The notes below the pieces were generated by a model that saw only the letters and a program-made list of their open reading frames with translations, was not told where the DNA came from and made no database searches. From contig RPFO01001885.1 in the NCBI GenBank assembly GCA_009746045.1, positions 157,501 through 221,500 of the forward strand: a stretch of DNA of 64,000 bases, read 5' to 3'. The position numbers and the translations under genes were made by a program. Positions within the stretch are counted from its first letter, which is position 1. Each line of letters starts with the position of its first letter. Positions 51,094-60,142 of the stretch are shown piece after piece. Source of the stretch: Mesostigma viride (Eukaryota; Streptophyta; Mesostigmatophyceae; Mesostigmatales; Mesostigmataceae).

Positions 51094-51946
51094 CGTCCTC
51101 GATAGTACTAGATGGCTGAGAAATAAATCTGGTTTGTGGCTGGACGGTCCTGTCAAGGGCCATATACTTCAAAACGCTCCCGATCTTCCTCGCCTCTATT
51201 CCCATCGCCTTCTGAGGGCTTATGCGGAAGGAGAGCTGAAGAGCCCAATCCGAGTAGACAGTTATAGGAGCGTCGTCCTCGTCGAGCAGTCGGATCGTGA
51301 TGTTGCTGGGAGAGTCCTTGAGATGCTGCCACAAAGGGGTCGCTGCCTGCCAAACAATGGGTTCTAAGAACTGCGACATGTTGGGACAGACGGCCAAAAG
51401 GCCTCCATATCCCGTGCCTGTCGACGATGATATCACGTTTCCTCGAACGATGTCGCTGTATACATACACCATTCTCAGTCTCCCATTCGTTGCTGGCCGG
51501 TTGCTAGCGAGGACACCTGTGAAAGGATATGATCCTTCCATGAGCCCCAACACCCGGCCCGTGGGCTCATCCACCGCGACAGAGAACTCGGTGGCATTTG
51601 TCACGGTAAAAAGACTAGTCGCCCTGTTGTACGTGACCGAGAACCCAGGATCTACCGCCTTCAAAGCTTCCTCTATGTTTTTTCGGTTTTCGATAGTCGT
51701 GTACGAGCCGAGCGGCAAGGTCACCTTCGTAGGGGACTCGCTGCCAGACAAACGGACAGTGAAGTATCGGTTTCCTTCGCTGATGTGAGTCTGTTCAAAC
51801 GGGATGGTCATGAGGGTAAGCCCGACGTCGTGATAATCGTCAAGGAGCCCCGCCGGGATGTCCCATACCGGATCCACTAGCGTCCCGCGAGTTCGGTTCT
51901 CCGTGCGAAGAGTGAGTGTCAGCGTTTCCTGGATGAACTCCTTCAT
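51083..51946 (-). CDS. Penton-like minor capsid protein, 287 aa
   Basis: Start at ATG 51946 (MKEFIQETLTLTLRTENR), chosen over the upstream codon because it gives a typical N-terminus. The frame is uninterrupted. Strand-rich body: EGNRYFTVRLSGSES, TYNRATSLFTVTNATEFSVA, PTGRVLGLMEG, GRLRMVYVYSDIVRGNV, YGGLLAVCPNMSQFLE, ITIRLLDEDDAPITVYSDW. The GRVLGL, surface-strand and final LxDxxG/A-type words resemble single jelly-roll minor capsid (penton) proteins of polinton-like viruses. It would close the five-fold vertices. It sits upstream of the pVI-like and major capsid genes, the order expected in this virus class. Confidence 0.6.
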   Translation of the reverse strand: MKEFIQETLTLTLRTENRTRGTLVDPVWDIPAGLLDDYHDVGLTLMTIPFEQTHISEGNRYFTVRLSGSESPTKVTLPLGSYTTIENRKNIEEALKAVDPGFSVTYNRATSLFTVTNATEFSVAVDEPTGRVLGLMEGSYPFTGVLASNRPATNGRLRMVYVYSDIVRGNVISSSTGTGYGGLLAVCPNMSQFLEPIVWQAATPLWQHLKDSPSNITIRLLDEDDAPITVYSDWALQLSFRISPQKAMGIEARKIGSVLKYMALDRTVQPQTRFISQPSSTIEDDES

Positions 51947-52184
51947 CGGCCACTTCTTCTGACAATAGCTCAGAAGTAATTTCGTTTGTCCCAAAAACCT
52001 TGACGACGCCTTCCTCAATTTTCGCCGATGCCCTTTTCATGGCGCGCCTTGTCTTCCCTGTGAGTGGCTTCTTCTTACAGTAGAGCATGGCTGCCTCAAT
52101 GAACTCTCGTGGGACATTTGGATGGAGGGTCATCCATTGAGAGATCTCGAGCATCTCGGCGTCAGTGAACAGCGGGCTGCTCAT
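51840..52184 (-). CDS. Viral-block protein, 114 aa
   Basis: ATG 52184 opens MSSPLFTDAEMLEISQWMTL, with a basic helical middle (YCKKKPLTGKTRRAMKRA) and a Gly/Ser/His-rich end. Its last 107 bp overlap the penton-like gene in another frame, normal for compact viral blocks. Function unknown. Confidence 0.5.
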   Translation of the reverse strand: MSSPLFTDAEMLEISQWMTLHPNVPREFIEAAMLYCKKKPLTGKTRRAMKRASAKIEEGVVKVFGTNEITSELLSEEVADEGVHPGNADTHSSHGEPNSRDASGSGMGHPGGAP

Positions 52185-52186
52185 GT

Positions 52187-52690
52187 TTACTCTTCTGTGA
52201 GATTTTTTTCAGCGCCTTCTTTTGGAATTCCCACGACCGTGTTGTGGACCCTCCTGAGATGCAGCAGGAGGTTTTTTTCGTTTGCGAACGTGCTCTTACA
52301 CCCGGGTTGTGGGCATTTCCACCTCGCGCCTCCCACCTGGACTCGTTTCCCGACAGGTACACCCGCAGGCTCCGGGGGTGCCGCCACTGCTTCATCGACG
52401 ACAACCGGTTCGGGAGCCGGCGCGACAGGGGCCGGTTGGGCATACGCGGACAATGGGGGGTACGCGACCGGTCTAGAGTTCGCCATCACTGACGCCATGA
52501 GAAGGGCATCCTTGAACCCTCGCGCCTCTGCGACCTTCCCTTTGTTCACCGCTCTTCGGACCGGCGCGCTGTGGATGACAATGGTGTTGGTCGATGAAGC
52601 GGTCACCTGCGACTGGGGTGCGACCTTACGCTTCGGTTTTCCCCTTTTACTTGAAGGACGGCGCCGTGCTGATTTCTGACGCCTTGCCAT
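52187..52690 (-). CDS. C2H2 zinc-finger protein, 167 aa
   Basis: The N-terminus is very basic (MARRQKSARRRPSSKRGKPK), followed by an Ala/Pro/Val-rich linker and one classical C2H2 finger near residues 124-148 (CPQPGCKSTFANEKNLLLHL then RRVH). The basic arm and finger suggest DNA binding, either as a virion core protein or a late regulator. The frame is intact, with AT-rich sequence upstream. It sits 2 bp from the 114-aa gene and 22 bp from the fibre gene stop. Confidence 0.6.
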   Translation of the reverse strand: MARRQKSARRRPSSKRGKPKRKVAPQSQVTASSTNTIVIHSAPVRRAVNKGKVAEARGFKDALLMASVMANSRPVAYPPLSAYAQPAPVAPAPEPVVVDEAVAAPPEPAGVPVGKRVQVGGARWKCPQPGCKSTFANEKNLLLHLRRVHNTVVGIPKEGAEKNLTEE

Positions 52691-55680
52691 TTCTGCATAT
52701 AATCATAGATTTTTATAACGTCCAAGTGAGGGTCTTGTTAGTCGACACGGCCATTTTTCCAGCGCGCGACTTGCAAAACGCCGTAGAGAGTGCTATGTTT
52801 GTTGACGTGTCAGTGGTGATGCGAGGAATCCGCAATGCGATTTCAAACACCCCGTCATCCTCCTCGTATCCTGAAACAACATTCCAGTTGCTGCCAATTA
52901 TAACGTTTACCGGCCAGACGGACAGGCCGCTAGCCGTTAAGCGATATGGGTTTGATATGTCGAGAATCGTTGGTGGGTTGTTATCAAATGTTAACCTGAC
53001 AAGGATATTGGTCAACGCGGTCGGAAGAGTTAGTTCCGATTGTGTGGCCGGGTCGTGGAAAGACATCACGGCCACAGGGGCGCCGTGCCAAAATTGCGGA
53101 AGCGGGTAGTCGTATATGGGCTGCCTCAGACCGACCAAAGAATCTGCTTCCAATATCGTGTGCGATATACGCCTAGTTTCTCGGACATCTTCATACAGGG
53201 CCACGTCCATCCCGTGATTGCCGCCAATTGACGACAGGCTTGAACCATAATAGTAGCTTAGGCTAGAAGCAAATAAAAGCGGGGTCGGGCCAGATACTGT
53301 TGGATCTAATACCTGGAACGTCACGGTCGCCAAATGGATCATACCAGTAACTGGAGGATCAACCAGTGAAATATGATCACAGGTTATGTCAACGTACGAC
53401 GAGGATTTTGATATTGTCGTTGTAGAAAAACCGCCAGTCCACGCTTCTCCAACGACTACGCTGATAAGCAACGGATCATTGCTCAACTTGGTGTTTGAAA
53501 ATCCAAGTCTTACATAAAACTTCCTTACCGACTGACGAGCTGGTAGAATCCCATATATTTTGGCAGTATATTGGTTCATTTGCACGCCGTATTGAACATC
53601 GGGACACTTAACAACCGTGCGGATGACACTCTCATTCGTGAGTGTTAGCTCCTTAAACCAAGTATCCGCCACACCCGGTACGGGTTTTGTGACGCTATAT
53701 TTGCCAAAAATGCTACAATTCCTCGACGAGGTGGACCTGTGACGCAGCTCCAACACGTCTCCGACGGCTGTGTACGATCCGGATGGGTTGTTGGTTTTTA
53801 GAGAGTCGAACTCTATGTCTTGTAGGTCATCTTTGATTGGCCAGACATACGCGCCGTGGTACTCTCCGCTCAAGTGGAAGACTGGTCGGAGGGGCATCGG
53901 AATGTACGGGTCAAGAATGTCTGTAGGAGTGGTTGTAAATATACCGGACGAGTTTGAGATTTTAGTCATGTCACTAAGTTCTTGAGGAGTTGTTTTGGAT
54001 ATATAACGCTCCACCTTCCCATCCGATTTTCTTCGAAATGCCACCCAGTAGCTGTTTTGTTGTCTCCATGATGAGTTTAACGTGTATCGAACCTTCGACT
54101 TCAGATTGTCAAACAGGTCGAGTGCATAGTCACTATGGTGCAGATTGATACCCAGCATACCCCAATGCGTCGTAGCCGCATTTCTCCAATTCTGATGGGC
54201 ATCTGTCGTGGCCGGGTGATATTTATTCGTCAAAGACATAGTATTTTCTGCAAACGAGACGAAAGCATCGTTGCTGCCCAAATATAGCCGAAAACACAAT
54301 AGAAATGGGCCGTCTATGAGCTGCTCTGAAAAAACAACACATTTGCTTGGTGCCGGAGTGGCTGTTTTTACAAAAAAGAATTTTTCGGGAGACCCTTCAA
54401 AGTAGTATTTCGAAGCTTCTGCTTGCAGCGTGGTCACGGAGTGGCGCGAGAATGATTCTAGAGAATGGAGCGTCGTAGCGGGGCCGTCTATCTCCACGGT
54501 CTCTCCTGACAGGTTTGGCGAGTCCTTTACGGTTACGATCCTGTATCTGAGTTCTACATCATCGCCTTCGGATGGATTTTGAAACGTCGTTGTCTTCAAC
54601 GTCCCATCCAAGGCCCCTTGAGATACTCCGTTCGCCAACAGATGAAAACCGGTGAGAGGAGGCAACGACTTTCCCCACCCCACATCATGGTCCGCGTAGA
54701 CGCCGTTGATCGCGATTTTTACAGGATTTAGATATGAAATGTAGGAACTTGGTGTCCGGATGCCGGAGTGCAGTTGGCTCATTTTTGAAACGCATACCAT
54801 CACCCCTCCTTTGTGGGTGGTGTAGGAGGTGAGGGTCGAGTCGTTGTAGACGTCTATCTCGTAGTTCATATACTTGTTACTATCTGCCGCGACTGGCGCG
54901 GTGATTACGGCGTCTTCCCCGCGCAGTCCCCCGTTTTGCGAGAGGGAGACTCCGCCGATGGTCGGAGTGGTCGGCGTGAGCTGGGTGGAATTCATGTACC
55001 ACCTGATGGGGAGTTTGCGTTGGTATGCGAAGGGGGTCGTCATCTTTATGCCCTGTTTGAGGGTCGTTCCCTCTACGACCTCCCAATTAGCGGTGGTTGG
55101 ATTGGTGCTCCAGTAGAGTGCGTTCACAGGGTCAATCGGACCCATTCGCCAGTCCGTCAGTGGCGAGTATGTACGCGTGATGGTGAAGGATCTCCCAGTT
55201 AGTGGAAGGCGGCGGTTGTCGTCGCGAATCGTGGCGAAAGACAACAACTCCACGCGGAGAGGGAGGCCGTTAAATCGAGATCCGCCGAGACCATAGAAAG
55301 AGTCGGAAAAGTATGGATATCCTACCTCTCCGTCCACAACGCTCTCCCCCGTGCGCGCCTGGGTCGTGTGGTAGTCGCGATAGGTAAACTTACAGATTCC
55401 ACTCGCGTCGCCATTCGTAACGTTGTAGGGCAGCTGGACTCGCACATCCTGGTCATTGATGACGTTGAACGCGTTTTGGTGCGACACGGTCGTCCCGTCT
55501 TCGAGATGGAGGACGAAATCCCCGTTCAAGTTAGCTATCGACGTTTTGCCTACCCCGTGTTGGTCAAAAAGGTAGTCCAATTGCGCGCGGGTCAGGACTC
55601 TGCCACCAGGGTCTAGCAACGTATCAGGGCTAAAGTCGAAGACGTGGTACTGGGTTGCTCCCACTTTCGCCGTAAGGTAA

Positions 55681-56153
55681 AGTTAGAATGCGGTGGGATA
55701 TATTGCTTGAGAACACTGAAGGCTTGGAGCAATGAATTGCTTGGTTCATTAGAAAATAGGTTTACCCTTTATCAACGTTCCTCTCACCGGCTGCGCCGCC
55801 AGTGACCGTTGGGTGCAGACCGTTGGCCCGAGGCCGCACGATGACAGGTAGCTGCCTAGTCACTGCATCGTGCGATCACAAATCAATGCACGCTGCAGTA
55901 CGGTCCCTATCTAGGATACTCTAGTACCGTCCAATGACAGGACACTACGTATACTGGGTACTGACATCTGTCACGTACCTCAGTACCCAAAGTACCTATC
56001 TAGGGAAACGTATGCGACTCGACTAGCATCCCTATCTGCATAGCCCACGTGGTATTTATATTCACATACCAACGTGGGTTTACAAGGCTTATTCATACGT
56101 TGTATTCACAATGCCTTTGAGACTTAGTCTACAGCAAAGCATGGAGACTAACT
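55681..56153 (-). repeat. 3' LTR of Gag-IN-PR-RT element
   Basis: 473 bp, apparently identical to the other LTR, including the rearranged tandem words GTACTGACATCTGTCACGTA and CCAACGTGGG inverted motifs near 56050-56082. Identity implies very recent insertion. Confidence 0.85.
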
Positions 56154-56527
56154 CCAGTATTGTTTTATTATTTATTTCTTAATGCAGGTCTGCACCCCCA
56201 ACATTATTGTTATTGTTTTTAAGTTGATTAGGGGTACAAAAGAGACATGGCTGGTTGAGCCAGGTTGGTTACAGCTGGCTGTTCTGGCCAGGTGTTATAT
56301 TGCACATTAAATAAGGTGTACACAGCTGGCTGGTTTGGCCAGGTACTGAAGCACACATTAAGTAAATGGATACAAAGCTTGTGTCCTCAAGCTGCAAATG
56401 GATACAAATCTGACCTAGCCAGCACTCACACCCCACAACGAATGTGTTGAATTTTATGGCGCCCAGCAGCTATCGCTGTGGTAAGGGGGTGTGGTGGTTG
56501 TGTACTGTGCTATGGCCAGTCATTTAT
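56154..56527 (-). other. 3' untranslated region of the Gag-IN-PR-RT element
   Basis: Between the pol stop and the 3' LTR. It contains repeated GGCTGGTTTGGCCAGGT-like words at 56235-56345. No purine tract is found next to the LTR, an unusual feature for LTR retrotransposons. Confidence 0.6.
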
Positions 56528-59500
56528 TCAAACACTGACTCTGATATCATAGGGGTTCATGTTCTGAAAGAGGAGCTGGTACTGTTGGCCAGCAACATCC
56601 CGCAGCTTCGTGAGAGCGTCTGCTGGGTTGTCCTCATCATCCACATGAGTCCAGCTGGAAAAATAGGTGGCCTCCTGTTTGAGGATCACCCAATCCAAGT
56701 CAGTGTGGACAGCAGCAGAGACAGATTTCTTGGTTAGAAAGCTGATCACAGATTGGCTGTCAGTATAGAGATGTGAGATGACATTGCATGTGCTGCCTGC
56801 CTGGGTTTGTAGCCAGGTGAGCATGTGCTGCAGGGAACGAGCATGCAATGCAGCAGACACCACAGCACGACATTCAGCTGAGTTGCTGCTGCCAGGTTTT
56901 CTGCGGTGTAGCCTGCTGTACCAGGAAGTGAGGGACATGTAATCTGACCTGTTGGTGAGAAAAAACAGCCCTGATTCCCGTGCCCCCATCTGATTGATTG
57001 TTCTGCTCTCCATGGAGCTGTCCATGACACATTGGATGTGGATGTCTTCCATCAGATTCAGGCCATGGAGGATGAGGGGGGGACAGTCATTGACCAACTT
57101 CCTGATGTGACTGCATTTGATCTTGACTAGAACATCATGGGTGACCCTGCTGATGACAGCTAAGGGAGCCCCACAGATGGCTGACCACCACCCCAGTTTG
57201 CCCTGAACAGTGGCACACATATGTAAGGGGAGGTAGTTGTCCTGCAGCAGATCTAGACAATCTTGGATATATTCTGCAGGAGGGGAGAGAGAGCAGACCC
57301 ACTGATCTGGCTGCCTATGCAGCTGCAACATGATGCCACAGAACTGGATGGGGGTTGTGCTCAATTCCACCTGTTTGCCAATCTCATATGATTCCTGGAC
57401 CTGCTGAATAAAGGTTTCCACCTCAGCTCTAGGCCCACAAATGAGTTGGTCATCTCCATGCCACACAAAGAACAGCAGTCCAGAGGGGGTGGGTACAACA
57501 AAAAAGCATGGGTCCAGGTCATCATACGTGGCCTTGAGCTTTTTGAATACTTCCTCTGCTGAGTCTCTGAAAATTTTTGGGGCACTGACAAGCCCTTCCA
57601 CCCCAATGTTGATGATAAGGTGGGGCTCATCAATATAAGGTTTCCACACAGCTGGGGTGTCTACCACGTACACCTTCCCTTTCCACACAGATTCAGCCTT
57701 TTCTGGGTCCCCCCTGAGGAAGGCCCTTTTAATATCAGTGGCTTTGCAGACATAGTCTTGGCCTGCATTGAGGTTGTGGAGGAAGAGGGAGAGCATGATC
57801 CTGAGTGAGGTTTGTTGCAGCCCAGGTGTGTATGTTTCCCCTTTTGGCAGTGTGGAGGTCCCCTTTAATTCTGTGACACATGGTCTGGCATGGAAGATTG
57901 GGGAGCCCACTTTTTGTGGTTTTTGTTTGAGAACAAATTTTAATCTGAGCTTTTTGGCTCCCTCTGGCACGTCCCATGAAGGGGTGACAGGCGGTTTGTA
58001 TTGAGGGTTTTTGGGGTTGGGCAGGACCCATTCCTGCCTGGCTTGGTGGACAATGGCCATCAGCCACTTGGTAAACCCTTTTTGTGTTTTGCATTCTTGT
58101 ATGACGTGGGAGATTTGGTGGGGTGAGTGCATGGCTATGTCCCACTTACCCAGCCCAAAGGCTGAGGGATGGAGGAACTGGCTGTGCACTAACTTGTCCA
58201 GATCAGGGATCTCCCCTGGTGCATACTGAGTGTTGACTGCCTTGATGACAGCATCCATACCAGGGACAATACTGGAGAGAGGGATTTTAAAGTGGTCCAG
58301 AGGAACTGCACCCACCCCTGTGACACTGAGCTCATTAGCTGAGATAAGCACCCCAGGATAGGATACAAAAGGTTCCCCCAACAAGGTGTTACCAGAGTAC
58401 CCCTCCACCACCTGGAAGGGTGTCTGAATACCAAGTATAGGGAGCATCACTTGTCCCACTACATCCAGTGAGCTTTGGCCTGAGAAATCCTGCACCCGTG
58501 CCCAAAATGAAGGTGCAATCTCAAGACCAGGGATGGCTTGTGCACTGATCACACTGACCTGTGCCTGAGTGTCTATTGCCAGGGTCCAGGGGTCCTGACT
58601 AGTGCACACAGCTGAGACTTTTGCCAACCCTGCGGCCACAGCAGCTTGTTGCTTATGTGACCTGTGTAATGCTTGCAAGGCGACTGCCAATCTTGACCTC
58701 AGAGCGGGAGGGTTGGCAGACAATTTGGTGCCTTGGGGCTGAGCTAATGCTTCCAACCCAGCTACCTCGTGCCTGGTTAAGCAATCCCCAGGTTGTGAAG
58801 TGGGCCTGGCTTCACTGAGGGTGGAAGGGTTCACAGAGGGTGCTGTGGTGCTGTCAACAGCAGTAATTGGTGGCTCAGAGCTACTGCTGGGCATGCTGGA
58901 GTTGCCAGATAGAAGTAGTGAGTCCATGCTTAAAGACTCTTCCCCAGGCACGTCTGCCATGGGAGAATAATACTTCTTAATTCTATGACAGCTCACCCTG
59001 TGACGCTTCCCATTGATATTGTGCTTGACCTCCACGGTCTTGCTGTTTTTGGTAAATCCACGGATGGTAACTGGACCTAGCCAAGTTCCAACCTTACCAA
59101 AGCTGTTTTCCTTGTAATAGAGAACTTGATCACCTTTTTGGAATACTGGCCTGGAATGGGTTTTATCTTTTTCTGCCAGTTTTGCTGAGGTTTGTGCACG
59201 TGCAGTGTTGTACAGTGCTATCACCTCTGGGGGATATACACCTGCCTGCAGGCCTGCTGGGATTACTTCACCCCACGTGGCATGCAAGACAGGTCTCATA
59301 TTTAGGGTTGTGCACATTTCATGACACCAGAGTGCCCTGTCACAATAGACCCCTGAAGTAGCATCCTTGGAAGGATTTTTGGCTAGTAGGGTTTTGACAG
59401 ATCTGATGGTTCTTTCAATGACCCCCTGACCCTCATGATCTTCCAGCCCAGCAATCTCTATTGCTTCACACCCTTCCAGGTCAGTCAGACAAGAAAATTG

Positions 59501-60142
59501 TTGATCAAGCAAAATTCTGTCAACTGGGTAGAATCTGGGTAAAGCAATCATGAGTGCAACACGTAGCTGCCCTGCAGACATGCCAGGTAGGGGTTCCATT
59601 ACTGTGAACCTGGACCATGAGTCTTTTAGGATCAGGTAGGGTTGGACATCTTTGTTGATGTGCATCACATCCCCCACTATCATGCCCCTATTGGTGGAAG
59701 GAGTTGCAGTATGCCATTTTTGAGGTTTGGGGCTATTGAACTGACATTCTTGACAGTGTTGTCTAGCCAGTTTTACTGCATTCCTGAGTTGTTTTCCCAT
59801 GCTACTACCCCCCAGCCGTCTGGCCAGTTCCTCAGCCACTGTTTCATGACCCATGGCTAGGTGCAGCTGATGAGCAAGCTCCTTGATATCTATGGAGTTG
59901 TCAACAGTAGGGGTTAGTGCTTTTATGTAAGGTTCCAGAACAGGGTGTTGGGAGGACAGTAAGGTTGCTGCCTCAAAATCAATTATGCCCTGGTTGCCAT
60001 CCCCAATGGTAATGAGATCATCATCCTCAGAGTACATAAGGTGAGTGAACTCACATTGATTTGGGTAGCGAGGCCTGTTGCAACGGCTGCCTGGAGGCCC
60101 CAGGGGATGACGTGCGTGCCAGCAGCCCGGGCAGAGATCCAC
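56528..60142 (-). CDS. Pol: integrase, protease, RT, RNase H (1204-aa frame)
   Basis: Order along the frame: integrase zinc site H91/H94, H99, C130, C133; integrase core with D158 (VGDVMHIN), D213 (LLDQQFSC), E243 (GQGVIERTIRSVKT); a C-terminal integrase region (GDQVLYYKENSFGKVGTW). The aspartic-protease-like domain follows near 523 (LAIDTQAQVSVISAQ, later TLLGEPFVS), with Gln replacing Gly of DTG. Copia-type RT comes next (KLRLKFVLKQKPQ, ATDIKRAFLRG, and FVWHGDDQLICG near 896 as catalytic box), then RNase H (IQCVMDSSMESRT, LYTDSQSVISFL). In Copia elements protease normally precedes integrase. The frame is continuous and the first residues (MDLCPGCWH) follow directly from the Gag zinc knuckle. 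The 60142 codon is GTG and is not a true start. Confidence 0.8.
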   Translation of the reverse strand: MDLCPGCWHARHPLGPPGSRCNRPRYPNQCEFTHLMYSEDDDLITIGDGNQGIIDFEAATLLSSQHPVLEPYIKALTPTVDNSIDIKELAHQLHLAMGHETVAEELARRLGGSSMGKQLRNAVKLARQHCQECQFNSPKPQKWHTATPSTNRGMIVGDVMHINKDVQPYLILKDSWSRFTVMEPLPGMSAGQLRVALMIALPRFYPVDRILLDQQFSCLTDLEGCEAIEIAGLEDHEGQGVIERTIRSVKTLLAKNPSKDATSGVYCDRALWCHEMCTTLNMRPVLHATWGEVIPAGLQAGVYPPEVIALYNTARAQTSAKLAEKDKTHSRPVFQKGDQVLYYKENSFGKVGTWLGPVTIRGFTKNSKTVEVKHNINGKRHRVSCHRIKKYYSPMADVPGEESLSMDSLLLSGNSSMPSSSSEPPITAVDSTTAPSVNPSTLSEARPTSQPGDCLTRHEVAGLEALAQPQGTKLSANPPALRSRLAVALQALHRSHKQQAAVAAGLAKVSAVCTSQDPWTLAIDTQAQVSVISAQAIPGLEIAPSFWARVQDFSGQSSLDVVGQVMLPILGIQTPFQVVEGYSGNTLLGEPFVSYPGVLISANELSVTGVGAVPLDHFKIPLSSIVPGMDAVIKAVNTQYAPGEIPDLDKLVHSQFLHPSAFGLGKWDIAMHSPHQISHVIQECKTQKGFTKWLMAIVHQARQEWVLPNPKNPQYKPPVTPSWDVPEGAKKLRLKFVLKQKPQKVGSPIFHARPCVTELKGTSTLPKGETYTPGLQQTSLRIMLSLFLHNLNAGQDYVCKATDIKRAFLRGDPEKAESVWKGKVYVVDTPAVWKPYIDEPHLIINIGVEGLVSAPKIFRDSAEEVFKKLKATYDDLDPCFFVVPTPSGLLFFVWHGDDQLICGPRAEVETFIQQVQESYEIGKQVELSTTPIQFCGIMLQLHRQPDQWVCSLSPPAEYIQDCLDLLQDNYLPLHMCATVQGKLGWWSAICGAPLAVISRVTHDVLVKIKCSHIRKLVNDCPPLILHGLNLMEDIHIQCVMDSSMESRTINQMGARESGLFFLTNRSDYMSLTSWYSRLHRRKPGSSNSAECRAVVSAALHARSLQHMLTWLQTQAGSTCNVISHLYTDSQSVISFLTKKSVSAAVHTDLDWVILKQEATYFSSWTHVDDEDNPADALTKLRDVAGQQYQLLFQNMNPYDIRVSV

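Noticed and set aside
52713-55664. Separate 983-aa gene starting at 55664
   Set aside because: The 55664 codon is not a natural start; the frame continues upstream into the GGTAA duplication and joins the 63685 start without a shift when the retrotransposon is ignored.
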